The notes: generated by a model not told the origin, from the letters alone. A stretch of DNA of 6,186 nt from CAZWRN01 sp964446685 (GCA_964446685.1 CAYUPO010000037.1:1-6186); one strand, 5' to 3'; positions 1 to 6,186 are shown, counted from the first letter of the stretch. Program-made: numbers and translations.

Positions 1-277
1 TGATTAGACGCGCATGATCAGGTCTTTTTCCTGAAATTTGGAAAGTATTTCCAGGAGGAAGATAAACAGGAGGATTAATTTCCGAGACGTTTAAATCTGC
101 TTTATGAACCAAAATCTTAAGATCACCAGCAATATCTATTGGATGAATGAAGCTTAACCAGTTAAAACCATCGGCTCTCATAGACTTCTCCTCACCAAAC
201 TCTACTATTATTGGAATGTTTTTCTCTGTTTCTTTATCGTTTGCCGGAATATGGAGTCGAACATCTACAGATGTCAT
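1..277 (-). CDS. Unrecognised protein, N-terminal part (runs off left edge)
   Basis: The minus strand is open from an ATG at 277 to the window edge: 92 codons with no stop. The 3' end lies outside the window. I do not recognise the family. The visible part begins MTSVDVRLHIPAND, has no signal peptide or membrane segment, and is mixed charged and hydrophobic. It contains a proline-rich stretch at about residues 71-80 (NPPVYLPPGN). Its composition and codon choice look coding, but no catalytic motif is visible. It lies 46 bases downstream of gyrB on the same strand, but a strong promoter in that gap suggests its own transcription. The start is uncertain. The ATG at 277 lacks a Shine-Dalgarno site and lies 7 bases from the -10 box, so it could be leaderless. 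An in-frame ATG at 181 (codon 33) is preceded by GAGGAG at ideal spacing. I favour 277 because codons 1-32 look like real protein. Confidence 0.65.
   Translation of the reverse strand, partial: MTSVDVRLHIPANDKETEKNIPIIVEFGEEKSMRADGFNWLSFIHPIDIAGDLKILVHKADLNVSEINPPVYLPPGNTFQISGKRPDHARLI
188..193 (-). promoter_or_regulatory. Possible internal ribosome binding site (alternative start)
   Basis: GAGGAG on the minus strand ends 6 bases before an in-frame ATG at 181. It is the strongest Shine-Dalgarno-like match next to a start codon in this window. It would give a protein 32 residues shorter, from an mRNA with a leader of about 95 bases. It may equally be chance, because the same bases encode Gly-Glu-Glu within the longer reading frame. 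Confidence 0.3.
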
Positions 278-284
278 GTTAGCG

Positions 285-313
285 AGTATAAAATGATGTT
301 AGAAAATAATCAA
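285..313 (-). promoter_or_regulatory. Sigma-70-type promoter of the unknown partial gene
   Basis: On the minus strand a -35 element TTGATT (308-313) and a -10 element TATACT (285-290) are separated by exactly 17 bases. Each differs from the sigma-70 consensus at one or two positions. The expected transcription start falls at about 277-278, on or beside the proposed ATG, so the mRNA would have essentially no leader. It lies just beyond the gyrB stop codon. Confidence 0.6.
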
Positions 314-323
314 CCAAAAACCA

Positions 324-2378
324 TTAAACATCCAATATCGCCTGTTTAGCGTGAGTTTGGATAAATCTTTTTCTTGGTGGAACTTCGTCCCCCATCAGCA
401 TAGTAAATACTTCATCAGCTGCTTCAGCATCATCGGCTGTTACCTGAAGTAAGACTCTGTTTTCCGGATTCATAGTTGTTTCCCACAGCTGCTCTGGATT
501 CATTTCACCCAATCCTTTGTATCGCTGGATGATCACATTAGCCCCTCTTTTTGGAGTGACTTCAGTTTCAGCAGAGATTGCCACTTCCGGGCCTTCATCA
601 CCCAATGTCGGCAAGACCACATCATCAGTTGCTTTTTTCTCCAGCGGAACTTTCATTTTAGTCAGTAGCTTATCTCTCTCTGAGTCAGAGTAGGCATACT
701 GGATCTCACGACCTTTTTGGATCTTATAAAGTGGCGGCTGAGCAATATAAATATATCCTCGATGAATAAGTTCCGGTAAATATCTGAAGATAAAGGTCAA
801 AAGCAGTGTCCTAATATGCGCGCCATCAACATCAGCATCAGTCATAATAATGATCCGGTGATATCTGACTTTGTCATACTGGACTATATCTCCAATACCT
901 GTCCCAAGAGCAATCACAAAAGCTTTAATTTCTTCAAATTCCAGAATTTTATCTAGTCTTGCCCTCTCCGTATTCAGAATTTTTCCTTTTAGAGGCAAGA
1001 TAGCCTGTGATTTACGGTCACGTCCCTGTTTGGCACTACCTCCGGCACTATCACCTTCCACGATATAAATTTCCGATTTGGATGGATCTTTTTCCTGACA
1101 GTCAGCCAATTTTCCAGGAAGTGTCATGCCTTCAAGTGCTCCTTTTCGGATTACGGCATCTTTCGCAGCTCTGGCCGCAGCTCTAGCCCTGGCAGCTAAC
1201 ATGATCTTTTCAATTATTCTTCTGGCTTCCTGTGGATTTTCTTCAAAAAATGTTTCCATTCCTTCACGGGTAATCTGATTTACGACAGATTGGACTTCAG
1301 CACTTCCCAGTTTTTCTTTGGTTTGGGATTCAAACTGAATTCTGTCTGAATCCATTTTGATCGAAATGACAGCTGTCAGACCCTCTTTCATATCCTCGCC
1401 ACTAAAATTCTCATCTTTTTCTTTCAGCGCTTCAATTTTACGGGCGTAATCATTAATCACTCTGGTTAAAGCTGTTCTAAAACCAGTTACATGAGTTCCG
1501 CCTTCTGCAGTTGGCACTACATTGGCAAAACTCTCAACATTTTCATTGAATCCGTCGTTGTACTGAATTGCTACTTCTACTTCAACCTCATTGATTGATC
1601 GGTGCAAATAAATAGGAGTCTGATGAACCAGATTCTTGTTACGGTTTAATTGTTTGATCAAAGCTGCAATACCGGACTGGAAATAAAAATGCACTTCCTG
1701 TTCTGATCTTTCATCATATAAATGAAAAGAGATTCCAGCGACCAGATAGGCAACCTGTCTTAATGATCTCTCAACTTTTTCAAAGTCGGGTTCAATCGTG
1801 GAAAAAATAGTTGTGTCAGCCTGGAAAGTGACTTTGGTACCTGTTTTAACCTGCCAATCAAAAGCTGACTCAAAAGGCATTTCAGCTTTTTTAGAAACTA
1901 CGGCAACTTCAGCTTTTGGTACACCTTTGGAAAATTCCTGGGCATACAGTTTGTTGTCACGTCTGACTTCAGCCCTTAAATATTCTGATAAAGCATTAAC
2001 GGCTGAAACACCTACACCATGAAGCCCTGAAGACACTTTATAACCATCCGAACCAAATTTACCACCGGCATGCAGGATTGTTAGCACCACTTCCAAAGTT
2101 GATTTACCGGATTTTGGATGTTTTTCAACCGGAATACCTCGACCGTCATCCGCCACAGTGATGTAATTATCTTTGTGTAAAACAACCCAGACATTTTTAG
2201 CATGGCCAGCCAAAGCTTCATCAATCGAATTATCGACCACCTCTTTGATCAGATGATGCAATCCACGGGTATCAGTGGATCCAATATACATACCAGGTCG
2301 TTTTCGAACTGGTTCAAGACCTTCAAGAACCTGAATTTCATTTGCTCCGTAATTTGTTGATTTTGGTGAATCTGCCAT
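324..2378 (-). CDS. gyrB: DNA gyrase subunit B (GyrB)
   Basis: This is the ATPase subunit of DNA gyrase, which with GyrA introduces negative supercoils using ATP. The GHKL ATPase domain shows EVVDNSIDEA at 46-55 (catalytic Glu46, Mg-binding Asn50), DDGRGIP at 77-83 and LHGVGVS at 119-125. The transducer domain carries QTKEKLG at 352-358, with the ATP-contacting Lys355. The TOPRIM domain has EGDSAGG at 441-447 and DADVD at 514-518, the metal-binding acidic residues, and the C-terminal motif YKGLGEMN is at 620-627. At 684 residues it is a little longer than the short GyrB class (about 640) and lacks the large E. coli insert (804 total). It instead has about 40 extra residues between PPLYKI and YKGLGEMN. 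The start at 2378 gives the usual short lead into the domain. No Shine-Dalgarno site is visible. gyrA is not adjacent. ParE is the main alternative; overall length and the C-terminal end favour GyrB. Confidence 0.95.
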   Translation of the reverse strand: MADSPKSTNYGANEIQVLEGLEPVRKRPGMYIGSTDTRGLHHLIKEVVDNSIDEALAGHAKNVWVVLHKDNYITVADDGRGIPVEKHPKSGKSTLEVVLTILHAGGKFGSDGYKVSSGLHGVGVSAVNALSEYLRAEVRRDNKLYAQEFSKGVPKAEVAVVSKKAEMPFESAFDWQVKTGTKVTFQADTTIFSTIEPDFEKVERSLRQVAYLVAGISFHLYDERSEQEVHFYFQSGIAALIKQLNRNKNLVHQTPIYLHRSINEVEVEVAIQYNDGFNENVESFANVVPTAEGGTHVTGFRTALTRVINDYARKIEALKEKDENFSGEDMKEGLTAVISIKMDSDRIQFESQTKEKLGSAEVQSVVNQITREGMETFFEENPQEARRIIEKIMLAARARAAARAAKDAVIRKGALEGMTLPGKLADCQEKDPSKSEIYIVEGDSAGGSAKQGRDRKSQAILPLKGKILNTERARLDKILEFEEIKAFVIALGTGIGDIVQYDKVRYHRIIIMTDADVDGAHIRTLLLTFIFRYLPELIHRGYIYIAQPPLYKIQKGREIQYAYSDSERDKLLTKMKVPLEKKATDDVVLPTLGDEGPEVAISAETEVTPKRGANVIIQRYKGLGEMNPEQLWETTMNPENRVLLQVTADDAEAADEVFTMLMGDEVPPRKRFIQTHAKQAILDV

Positions 2379-2398
2379 AAGTTTAGTAAGTGTCAGCC

Positions 2399-2428
2399 AG
2401 TATACAACGGCTTTCGCTGCTTTGTCGA
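2399..2428 (-). promoter_or_regulatory. Probable gyrB promoter
   Basis: On the minus strand TCGACA (2423-2428, five of six bases of the -35 consensus) is followed after 18 bases by TATACT (2399-2404). The predicted start site near 2392 would give a leader of about 14 bases before the gyrB ATG at 2378, with no recognisable Shine-Dalgarno sequence. Confidence 0.5.
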
Positions 2429-2479
2429 GTCTCAGCTAGTGTAACAGGCAGCAGTCGAATATGCAAATAAGCCTCACAT

Positions 2480-2501
2480 AAAAAGGTTGGTATAACAACC
2501 T
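2480..2501 (-). terminator. Small rho-independent terminator after the delta' gene
   Basis: On the minus strand a 6-bp inverted repeat AGGTTG / CAACCT (2496-2501 and 2484-2489) encloses the 6-base loop TTATAC and runs directly into five T residues (2484 down to 2480, the first shared with the stem). It begins 15 bases beyond the stop codon of the delta' gene and lies upstream of the gyrB promoter, so it would separate the two transcripts. The stem is short and only half G/C, so it may be a weak terminator. Confidence 0.5.
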
Positions 2502-2516
2502 AATCTAGCGAAGATT

Positions 2517-3155
2517 TTAGTGCTTTTCCAAAGCCAGCATCAGATAGTCAATAACTGCTTTGGGCATTACATTTTGTTTGATCCATTTTTGAGCTGTTAA
2601 CACTTTTTTGACATCATTCAACAATTGCGCCTCATTTTTCAACTTTTGATGATAATAAAAAACCAACTTTTCCAGCCAATCTTTTTTATTTTCAATTTTT
2701 TCAACCATTTCTAATCTGGTTTCGGGTTCCTGGGCTAACAAATCCTCAATAAACTTTTGATCATCTGCTGCCAACTCAGATGGTTTTATCTCCAAATTAA
2801 CCGATTGACAGCGCGATCTAACAGTATTTAAAAGTGATTCCTCTTTCACCACACCCAAGATAAATACTACATCTCCCTGTGGCTCCTCTAACAGTTTTAG
2901 TAGAGCATTTTGGGCATCTAAAGTCAGACCATCAGCTGGATTGATGATAATTACCTTTGACTCCCCTTCACCAGATCTTAGCAACAAGTGATATTTAATC
3001 TGTTTGATCGACTCAATTCCCAACTTATCCTCCATCCGTAAAATAAGCGGACTATTTTCAGATAAAGACATTTCAGACAAAATTTGATCAATTTTATCCT
3101 GCCGCATACTATCATCAGTGCTAATAATTATTAATGGAAGCTGCATTATCTGCAT
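2517..3155 (-). CDS. holB: DNA polymerase III delta'-like clamp-loader subunit, short form
   Basis: Delta' is part of the clamp loader that opens the sliding clamp and places it on primed DNA. The family is recognised from KVIIINPADGLT (67-78, the degenerate Walker B region), AQNALLKLLEEP (81-92) and TVRSRCQ (111-117). That last motif includes the SRC arginine finger that completes the neighbouring subunit's ATP site. The end of the protein has the helical C-terminal pattern of delta' (NVMPKAVIDYLMLALEKH at 195-212). At 212 residues it is far shorter than E. coli HolB (334). The N-terminus goes almost at once into a strand, PLIIIS (7-12), where a Walker A loop would sit, but no G-x-x-x-x-GK is present, and there is no zinc-binding cysteine cluster. 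Delta' does not hydrolyse ATP, so this need not abolish function. The start at 3155 has no clear ribosome site; Met4 at 3146 is an equal alternative. It is divergent from pilB. Confidence 0.8.
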   Translation of the reverse strand: MQIMQLPLIIISTDDSMRQDKIDQILSEMSLSENSPLILRMEDKLGIESIKQIKYHLLLRSGEGESKVIIINPADGLTLDAQNALLKLLEEPQGDVVFILGVVKEESLLNTVRSRCQSVNLEIKPSELAADDQKFIEDLLAQEPETRLEMVEKIENKKDWLEKLVFYYHQKLKNEAQLLNDVKKVLTAQKWIKQNVMPKAVIDYLMLALEKH

Positions 3156-3203
3156 AAGATACCAGATACATTGACATATAAAAAGCTAAAACAGGATAAT
3201 GAA

Positions 3204-3232
3204 TTAAGACCCTGCAAGAGAGGGTTTATACT
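3204..3232 (+). promoter_or_regulatory. Probable promoter of the pilB-pilT-pilC operon
   Basis: TTAAGA (3204-3209, four of six -35 bases) and TATACT (3227-3232) are separated by 17 bases. The predicted start near 3239 gives a leader of about 30 bases to the pilB ATG at 3269. An AGGG at 3255-3258 is a weak ribosome-site candidate, 10 bases before the ATG. Confidence 0.5.
3209..3225. repeat. Inverted repeat filling the pilB promoter spacer
   Basis: ACCCT (3209-3213) and AGGGT (3221-3225) form a perfect 5-bp inverted repeat around the 7-base centre GCAAGAG. It lies between the -35 and -10 hexamers. Its position suits a regulator-binding site, but a repeat this short can arise by chance. Confidence 0.3.
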
Positions 3233-3268
3233 CTGTAGTAATAGATGTTACTCTAGGGTTACTGCCAT

Positions 3269-4978
3269 ATGGATGAATCTCAATTATCGATTGTTGATAT
3301 ATTAAACAAACAAGGTGTTCTAACCCAGGAACAACTTTCGCAGATTAAATTAGAAAGTATTAATTCCAATATTACCCAGGAAAAGATTTTACAGGACAGA
3401 GGTATGGCTACTCCCCGCCAGATTGCCCAGGCTAAAGCCCAGGTGATGGGAATTCCTTATGTCAGTTTGGAAGAACTGGAAAGTTCTGGAATTTCCCCCG
3501 AAGTATTAAATCTAATCCCGGAACAGGTTGCCCGGAGATACAAACTAATGCCTTTTAAATCTGAAGCCGATGTGGTTTCAGTAGCAATGGCAGATCCACT
3601 TGATCTACAGGTTACCCAGTTTCTAGAAAAAAAGACTTCCAAACGAGTCAAACGCTTTTTTGCTCTGGAAGAGGATATTCAGAAAGCAATTTATAACCAG
3701 TATTCCCAAAATCTAACCAATGATGTTGAATCTGCTTTAAAAGAAGTCTCCGTAGTCAGTCCGGAAGATAAAAAACAGTCAGATCTGGATCAGACTGAGA
3801 TCATCAGAGAAGCCCCGGTGGCCAATATAGTAACTCAGCTTCTGGAATATGCTGTCAAAAGCAAGGCATCAGATATCCATATTGAACCTGAAGAAAATCA
3901 GACCAGAGTCAGATATCGGATTGATGGTATTTTACACGAGAAAATTCTGCTTCCACGAAAAGTACATGATGCGGTAGTTTCCAGAATTAAAATCATGTCA
4001 GTTTTAAAGATTGATGAAAGGCGTCTACCACAAGATGGTCGTTTTAGCTTTTCTACCCACAATATTAATTTTGATCTCCGTGTTTCAACTCTGCCAACTA
4101 TTTTTGGAGAAAAAGTAGTTATGCGTTTGCTGCCCAAAGCTGATGTTCCTCCGACTCTTCAGGAACTAGGTCTTCGGGCAAATGCTTTAAAGACACTAGA
4201 AACTCAACTGAGTAGAACTCATGGAATTATTTTGATCTGTGGTCCGACAGGAAGTGGTAAAACAACCACACTTTATTCAGTTCTTTCTAGGCTTTCAACT
4301 GCCAGAGTAAATCTGCTAACTGTTGAGGATCCGGTTGAGTATCATATTGAAGGAGCCAATCAGGTGCAGGTTAATACAGCGGTCGGACTGACATTTGCTT
4401 CAGCTTTAAGGTCATTTTTGAGACAAGATCCAAATATTATTCTGGTCGGTGAGGTTCGAGATGCTGAAACAGCTGATTTAGCGGTACAGGCAGCATTGAC
4501 CGGTCACCAGGTCTTCTCAACTTTGCATACCAACACTGCTGCTGGTGCACTTCCCCGTTTGCTTGATATGGGAATTGAACCGTTTTTAATTGCTTCATCT
4601 GTTAATGCTTTACAGGGACAGAGAATTCTTCGAAAATTATGCACTCACTGCAAATATCCTTACACTCCCCCACCTGAAGTGGTTGAAAATATTAAATTTG
4701 TTTTAGGCCCTCTCTCCCCGATTAAAGATTTCCAGTTATATAAAGGAAAAGGCTGTAGTGAATGCGGTAATTTAGGTTATCAAGGACGAGTCGGTATTTA
4801 TGAAGTATTGGCGGTTTCCGATAAAATAATGCGTCTGATATTAGAAAGAGCCTCTACTGCAGAACTGGAAAAACAGGCTATTGCTGAAGGAATGATAACT
4901 ATGAAACAGGACGGATACTTAAAAGTATTGGAAGGATTAACCTCGCTGGAAGAAGTTCTTCGGGTGGCACAGGACTAA
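3269..4978 (+). CDS. pilB: Type IV pilus assembly ATPase PilB (GspE/PulE family)
   Basis: This is a cytoplasmic hexameric ATPase that powers pilin addition during pilus extension, acting on the platform protein PilC. The N-terminal T2SSE_N/MshEN-type domain (about 1-145) is followed by a linker rich in charged residues (about 146-180). The core ATPase begins near 185 with SDIHIEPE at 201-208. It shows Walker A GPTGSGKTTT (325-334), an Asp box TVEDPVEY (351-358), Walker B with GEVRD (394-398) and a His box TGHQVFSTLHTN (411-422). Two CxxC pairs (Cys458/461 and Cys496/499) are the usual zinc site that marks assembly ATPases rather than PilT. Its length of 569 residues is normal. The start at 3269 keeps the full N-terminal domain. 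It is the first gene of the pilus operon and ends one base before pilT. The MshEN motif is not canonical: LSIVDIL replaces the expected RLGxxL, so c-di-GMP binding is doubtful. GspE of a type II secretion system is the alternative; the adjacent pilT favours PilB. Confidence 0.95.
   Translation: MDESQLSIVDILNKQGVLTQEQLSQIKLESINSNITQEKILQDRGMATPRQIAQAKAQVMGIPYVSLEELESSGISPEVLNLIPEQVARRYKLMPFKSEADVVSVAMADPLDLQVTQFLEKKTSKRVKRFFALEEDIQKAIYNQYSQNLTNDVESALKEVSVVSPEDKKQSDLDQTEIIREAPVANIVTQLLEYAVKSKASDIHIEPEENQTRVRYRIDGILHEKILLPRKVHDAVVSRIKIMSVLKIDERRLPQDGRFSFSTHNINFDLRVSTLPTIFGEKVVMRLLPKADVPPTLQELGLRANALKTLETQLSRTHGIILICGPTGSGKTTTLYSVLSRLSTARVNLLTVEDPVEYHIEGANQVQVNTAVGLTFASALRSFLRQDPNIILVGEVRDAETADLAVQAALTGHQVFSTLHTNTAAGALPRLLDMGIEPFLIASSVNALQGQRILRKLCTHCKYPYTPPPEVVENIKFVLGPLSPIKDFQLYKGKGCSECGNLGYQGRVGIYEVLAVSDKIMRLILERASTAELEKQAIAEGMITMKQDGYLKVLEGLTSLEEVLRVAQD
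4971..4974 (+). promoter_or_regulatory. Ribosome binding site of pilT inside the end of pilB
   Basis: AGGA lies inside the last codons of pilB and ends 5 bases before the pilT ATG at 4980. The pilB stop and pilT start are arranged as TAA-T-ATG. This supports the chosen pilT start and suggests translational coupling between the two motors. Confidence 0.5.
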
Positions 4979-4979
4979 T

Positions 4980-6044
4980 ATGGGACCAACAATTTATCAA
5001 TTACTGCAGCTGACTATTGCCAGGAATGCTTCTGATTTGCATCTGTTGGCTGAATCCGCTCCAACAATTCGTTTGAATGGTGAACTGATTCCTGTTTCAA
5101 ATCAAAAACTGACAAATAAAGACATTGAAGATTTGATCTTTCCATTGCTAAATGAGTCTCAGAAAAATATCCTTTTGACCACCTGGGAACTTGATATGGG
5201 TCTGGAATATGAAAATAAAGCCAGATTTAGAATTAATGCCTACAAACAAAGTAACACCTGGGCGGTCGCTTTTAGACTGATTCCGCGTAAAATCAGAACG
5301 CTGGACGAAATAGGTCTGCCAGGAGTTGTTGCTAAATTAACTGAAGTCAAACAGGGTTTAGTGCTGGTAACAGGTCCTACCGGACATGGTAAATCCACCA
5401 CCCTGGCTTCTTTTACCAACACCATTAATTTAGGCAGGGCTGCACATATTATTACGGTTGAAGATCCTATTGAATATGTTTATCCTCCGGGAAAATCCCT
5501 CATTTCTCAGAGAGAATTAAACATTGATACTAAATCCTGGGGAAATGCTTTAAAAGGAGCTTTGCGTGAAGATCCTGATGTGGTGTTAATCGGAGAAATG
5601 CGGGATCTGGAGACAATTTCGGCTGCTTTAACAATTGCTGAAACAGGTCATTTAGTTTTCGCTACACTGCATACCAATTCAGCAGCTCAGTCTATTGACC
5701 GAATTATTGATGTCTTCCCTTCAACCCAGCAGTCACAAATCCGACTACAGCTGGCCTCTGTTTTAGAAGCAATTATTTCTCAGCGACTTATCCCTACTAT
5801 TGAACCAGGTAGAACATTAGCTTATGAAATTTTGTTTGCCAATGCAGCAGTCAGAGCTCAGATCAGAGAAGATAAAACTTATATGTTGGATAATTTGATT
5901 CAGACTGCCGCAGAAAGCGGGATGGTCAGTCTGGAAACCTGTCTGGCAACTCTTGTCAGAGAAGGACGAATTACGACTGAAACTGCAATGAACTATGCTT
6001 CCCGCCCGGCTGTATTAAATAAACTCTTACGCCTGGGAAATTAA
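4980..6044 (+). CDS. pilT: Type IV pilus retraction ATPase PilT
   Basis: PilT is a cytoplasmic hexameric ATPase that drives pilus disassembly and retraction, as in twitching motility and DNA uptake. The N-terminal PAS-like domain carries the hallmark NASDLHLLAES at 16-26. The ATPase core has Walker A GPTGHGKST (132-140), an Asp box TVEDPIEY (159-166), Walker B VVLIGEMRD (201-209) and a His box ETGHLVFATLHTN (221-233; His224, His231). The absence of the paired CxxC zinc motif distinguishes it from PilB. AVRAQIRE at 290-297 is a variant of the retraction signature AIRNLIRE. Its length of 354 residues is typical. The Walker A has His where Ser is usual. It starts one base after the pilB stop and ends three bases before pilC. 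PilU, a paralogue of PilT, is an alternative, but no second copy is in the window. Confidence 0.95.
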   Translation: MGPTIYQLLQLTIARNASDLHLLAESAPTIRLNGELIPVSNQKLTNKDIEDLIFPLLNESQKNILLTTWELDMGLEYENKARFRINAYKQSNTWAVAFRLIPRKIRTLDEIGLPGVVAKLTEVKQGLVLVTGPTGHGKSTTLASFTNTINLGRAAHIITVEDPIEYVYPPGKSLISQRELNIDTKSWGNALKGALREDPDVVLIGEMRDLETISAALTIAETGHLVFATLHTNSAAQSIDRIIDVFPSTQQSQIRLQLASVLEAIISQRLIPTIEPGRTLAYEILFANAAVRAQIREDKTYMLDNLIQTAAESGMVSLETCLATLVREGRITTETAMNYASRPAVLNKLLRLGN

Positions 6045-6047
6045 TAT

Positions 6048-6186
6048 ATGCCGCTATTTACTTATACTGCCAGAGATTTATCAGGAATTGACCACAAAGG
6101 AACGATTGAAACAGCTGATCCGTCAGGGGTAGCTAAAATTCTCAGTAAAAGGGGTCTGATAGTAACCTCAATCAAAGAAAAAAAAG
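6048..6186 (+). CDS. pilC: Type IV pilus platform protein PilC, N-terminus only (runs off right edge)
   Basis: Forty-six codons are open from the ATG at 6048 to the window edge. PilC (GspF family) is the inner-membrane platform on which PilB and PilT act. The visible start, MPLFTYTARDLSG, followed by KGTIETAD and then RGLIVTSIKE, matches the characteristic beginning of the first GspF domain (Phe-x-Tyr-x-Ala-x-Asp, Gly, then KGxIEA). The membrane segments lie beyond the window. It starts 3 bases after the pilT stop; GGGA at 6035-6038, 9 bases before the ATG, is a plausible ribosome site. The pilB-pilT-pilC order is a common pilus arrangement. Only the N-terminus is visible, so integrity of the full gene cannot be judged. 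Confidence 0.85.
   Translation, partial: MPLFTYTARDLSGIDHKGTIETADPSGVAKILSKRGLIVTSIKEKK

Larger units (their letters stand above)
2379..2516. other. Intergenic gap between the delta' gene and gyrB
   Basis: These 138 bases contain no convincing open frame on either strand. They hold the delta' terminator-like hairpin and the gyrB promoter. Nothing else is recognisable in the remainder. Confidence 0.6.
3156..3268. other. Divergent intergenic region between the delta' gene and pilB
   Basis: This 113-base gap separates two genes read outward. It contains a clear plus-strand promoter for the pilus operon. No equally good minus-strand promoter for the delta' gene stands out; a TATCTG 7 bases before its ATG has no -35 partner. 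Confidence 0.6.

Noticed and set aside
53..73. Two AGGAGG sequences on the plus strand resembling strong ribosome binding sites
   Set aside because: No start codon follows at usable distance. They are the complement of proline codon pairs in the minus-strand partial gene.
871..2022. Plus-strand open frames of 65 and 74 codons opposite gyrB
   Set aside because: They lie wholly inside gyrB on the other strand, have no family resemblance and no ribosome site of note; they are coding shadows.
2405..2460. Possible larger stem between GCTGC and GCAGC upstream of gyrB as a riboswitch or attenuator
   Set aside because: The arms are only 5 bases with a loop of nearly 30, and most of it lies upstream of the predicted transcription start.
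3156..3168. TATCTG 7 bases before the delta' ATG as a leaderless promoter
   Set aside because: The spacing imitates the promoter at 285-313, but the hexamer 17 bases upstream (TTTTAG) does not resemble a -35 element, so the evidence is too thin to list.
3457..4137. Minus-strand open frames opposite pilB
   Set aside because: These are shadows of the strongly supported pilB frame with no recognisable protein features.
5240..5425. Minus-strand open frame of 61 codons opposite pilT
   Set aside because: It is a shadow of pilT covering the conserved ATPase core; nothing supports it independently.

Overview
The window reads as ordinary bacterial chromosome of moderately low G+C content. It carries two DNA-replication/topology genes on the minus strand and the start of a type IV pilus motor operon on the plus strand. 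The genes use the standard code: no in-frame TGA is seen. The very short clamp-loader delta' subunit, the scarcity of strong Shine-Dalgarno sites and the compact pilB-pilT-pilC cluster would fit a small-genome lineage such as the Candidate Phyla Radiation (Patescibacteria). That placement is an inference and is not proven here.

Layout. Bases 1-277 (minus) hold the N-terminal part of an unrecognised protein that runs off the left edge, with a good sigma-70-type promoter directly in front of it. Bases 324-2378 (minus) encode DNA gyrase subunit B (GyrB). Bases 2379-2516 are a non-coding gap holding the gyrB promoter and a small terminator for the gene upstream. Bases 2517-3155 (minus) encode a shortened DNA polymerase III delta'-like protein. 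Bases 3156-3268 form a divergent intergenic region with a plus-strand promoter. Bases 3269-4978, 4980-6044 and 6048 to the right edge encode PilB, PilT and the N-terminus of PilC, separated by 1 and 3 bases, so they are almost certainly one transcript.

How the genes work together. PilB (assembly ATPase) and PilT (retraction ATPase) are the opposing motors of the type IV pilus, and PilC is the inner-membrane platform protein they act on. Pilins and the remaining pilus genes are probably to the right. GyrB and delta' are housekeeping proteins, and each appears to be transcribed separately. Three promoters recognised here share the same -10 hexamer, TATACT.

I see no mobile element, CRISPR array, RNA gene or clearly new system. 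The points worth a second look are the unknown partial gene with its ambiguous start, the reduced delta' subunit, the gyrB insertion, and several departures from family motifs in the pilus ATPases.
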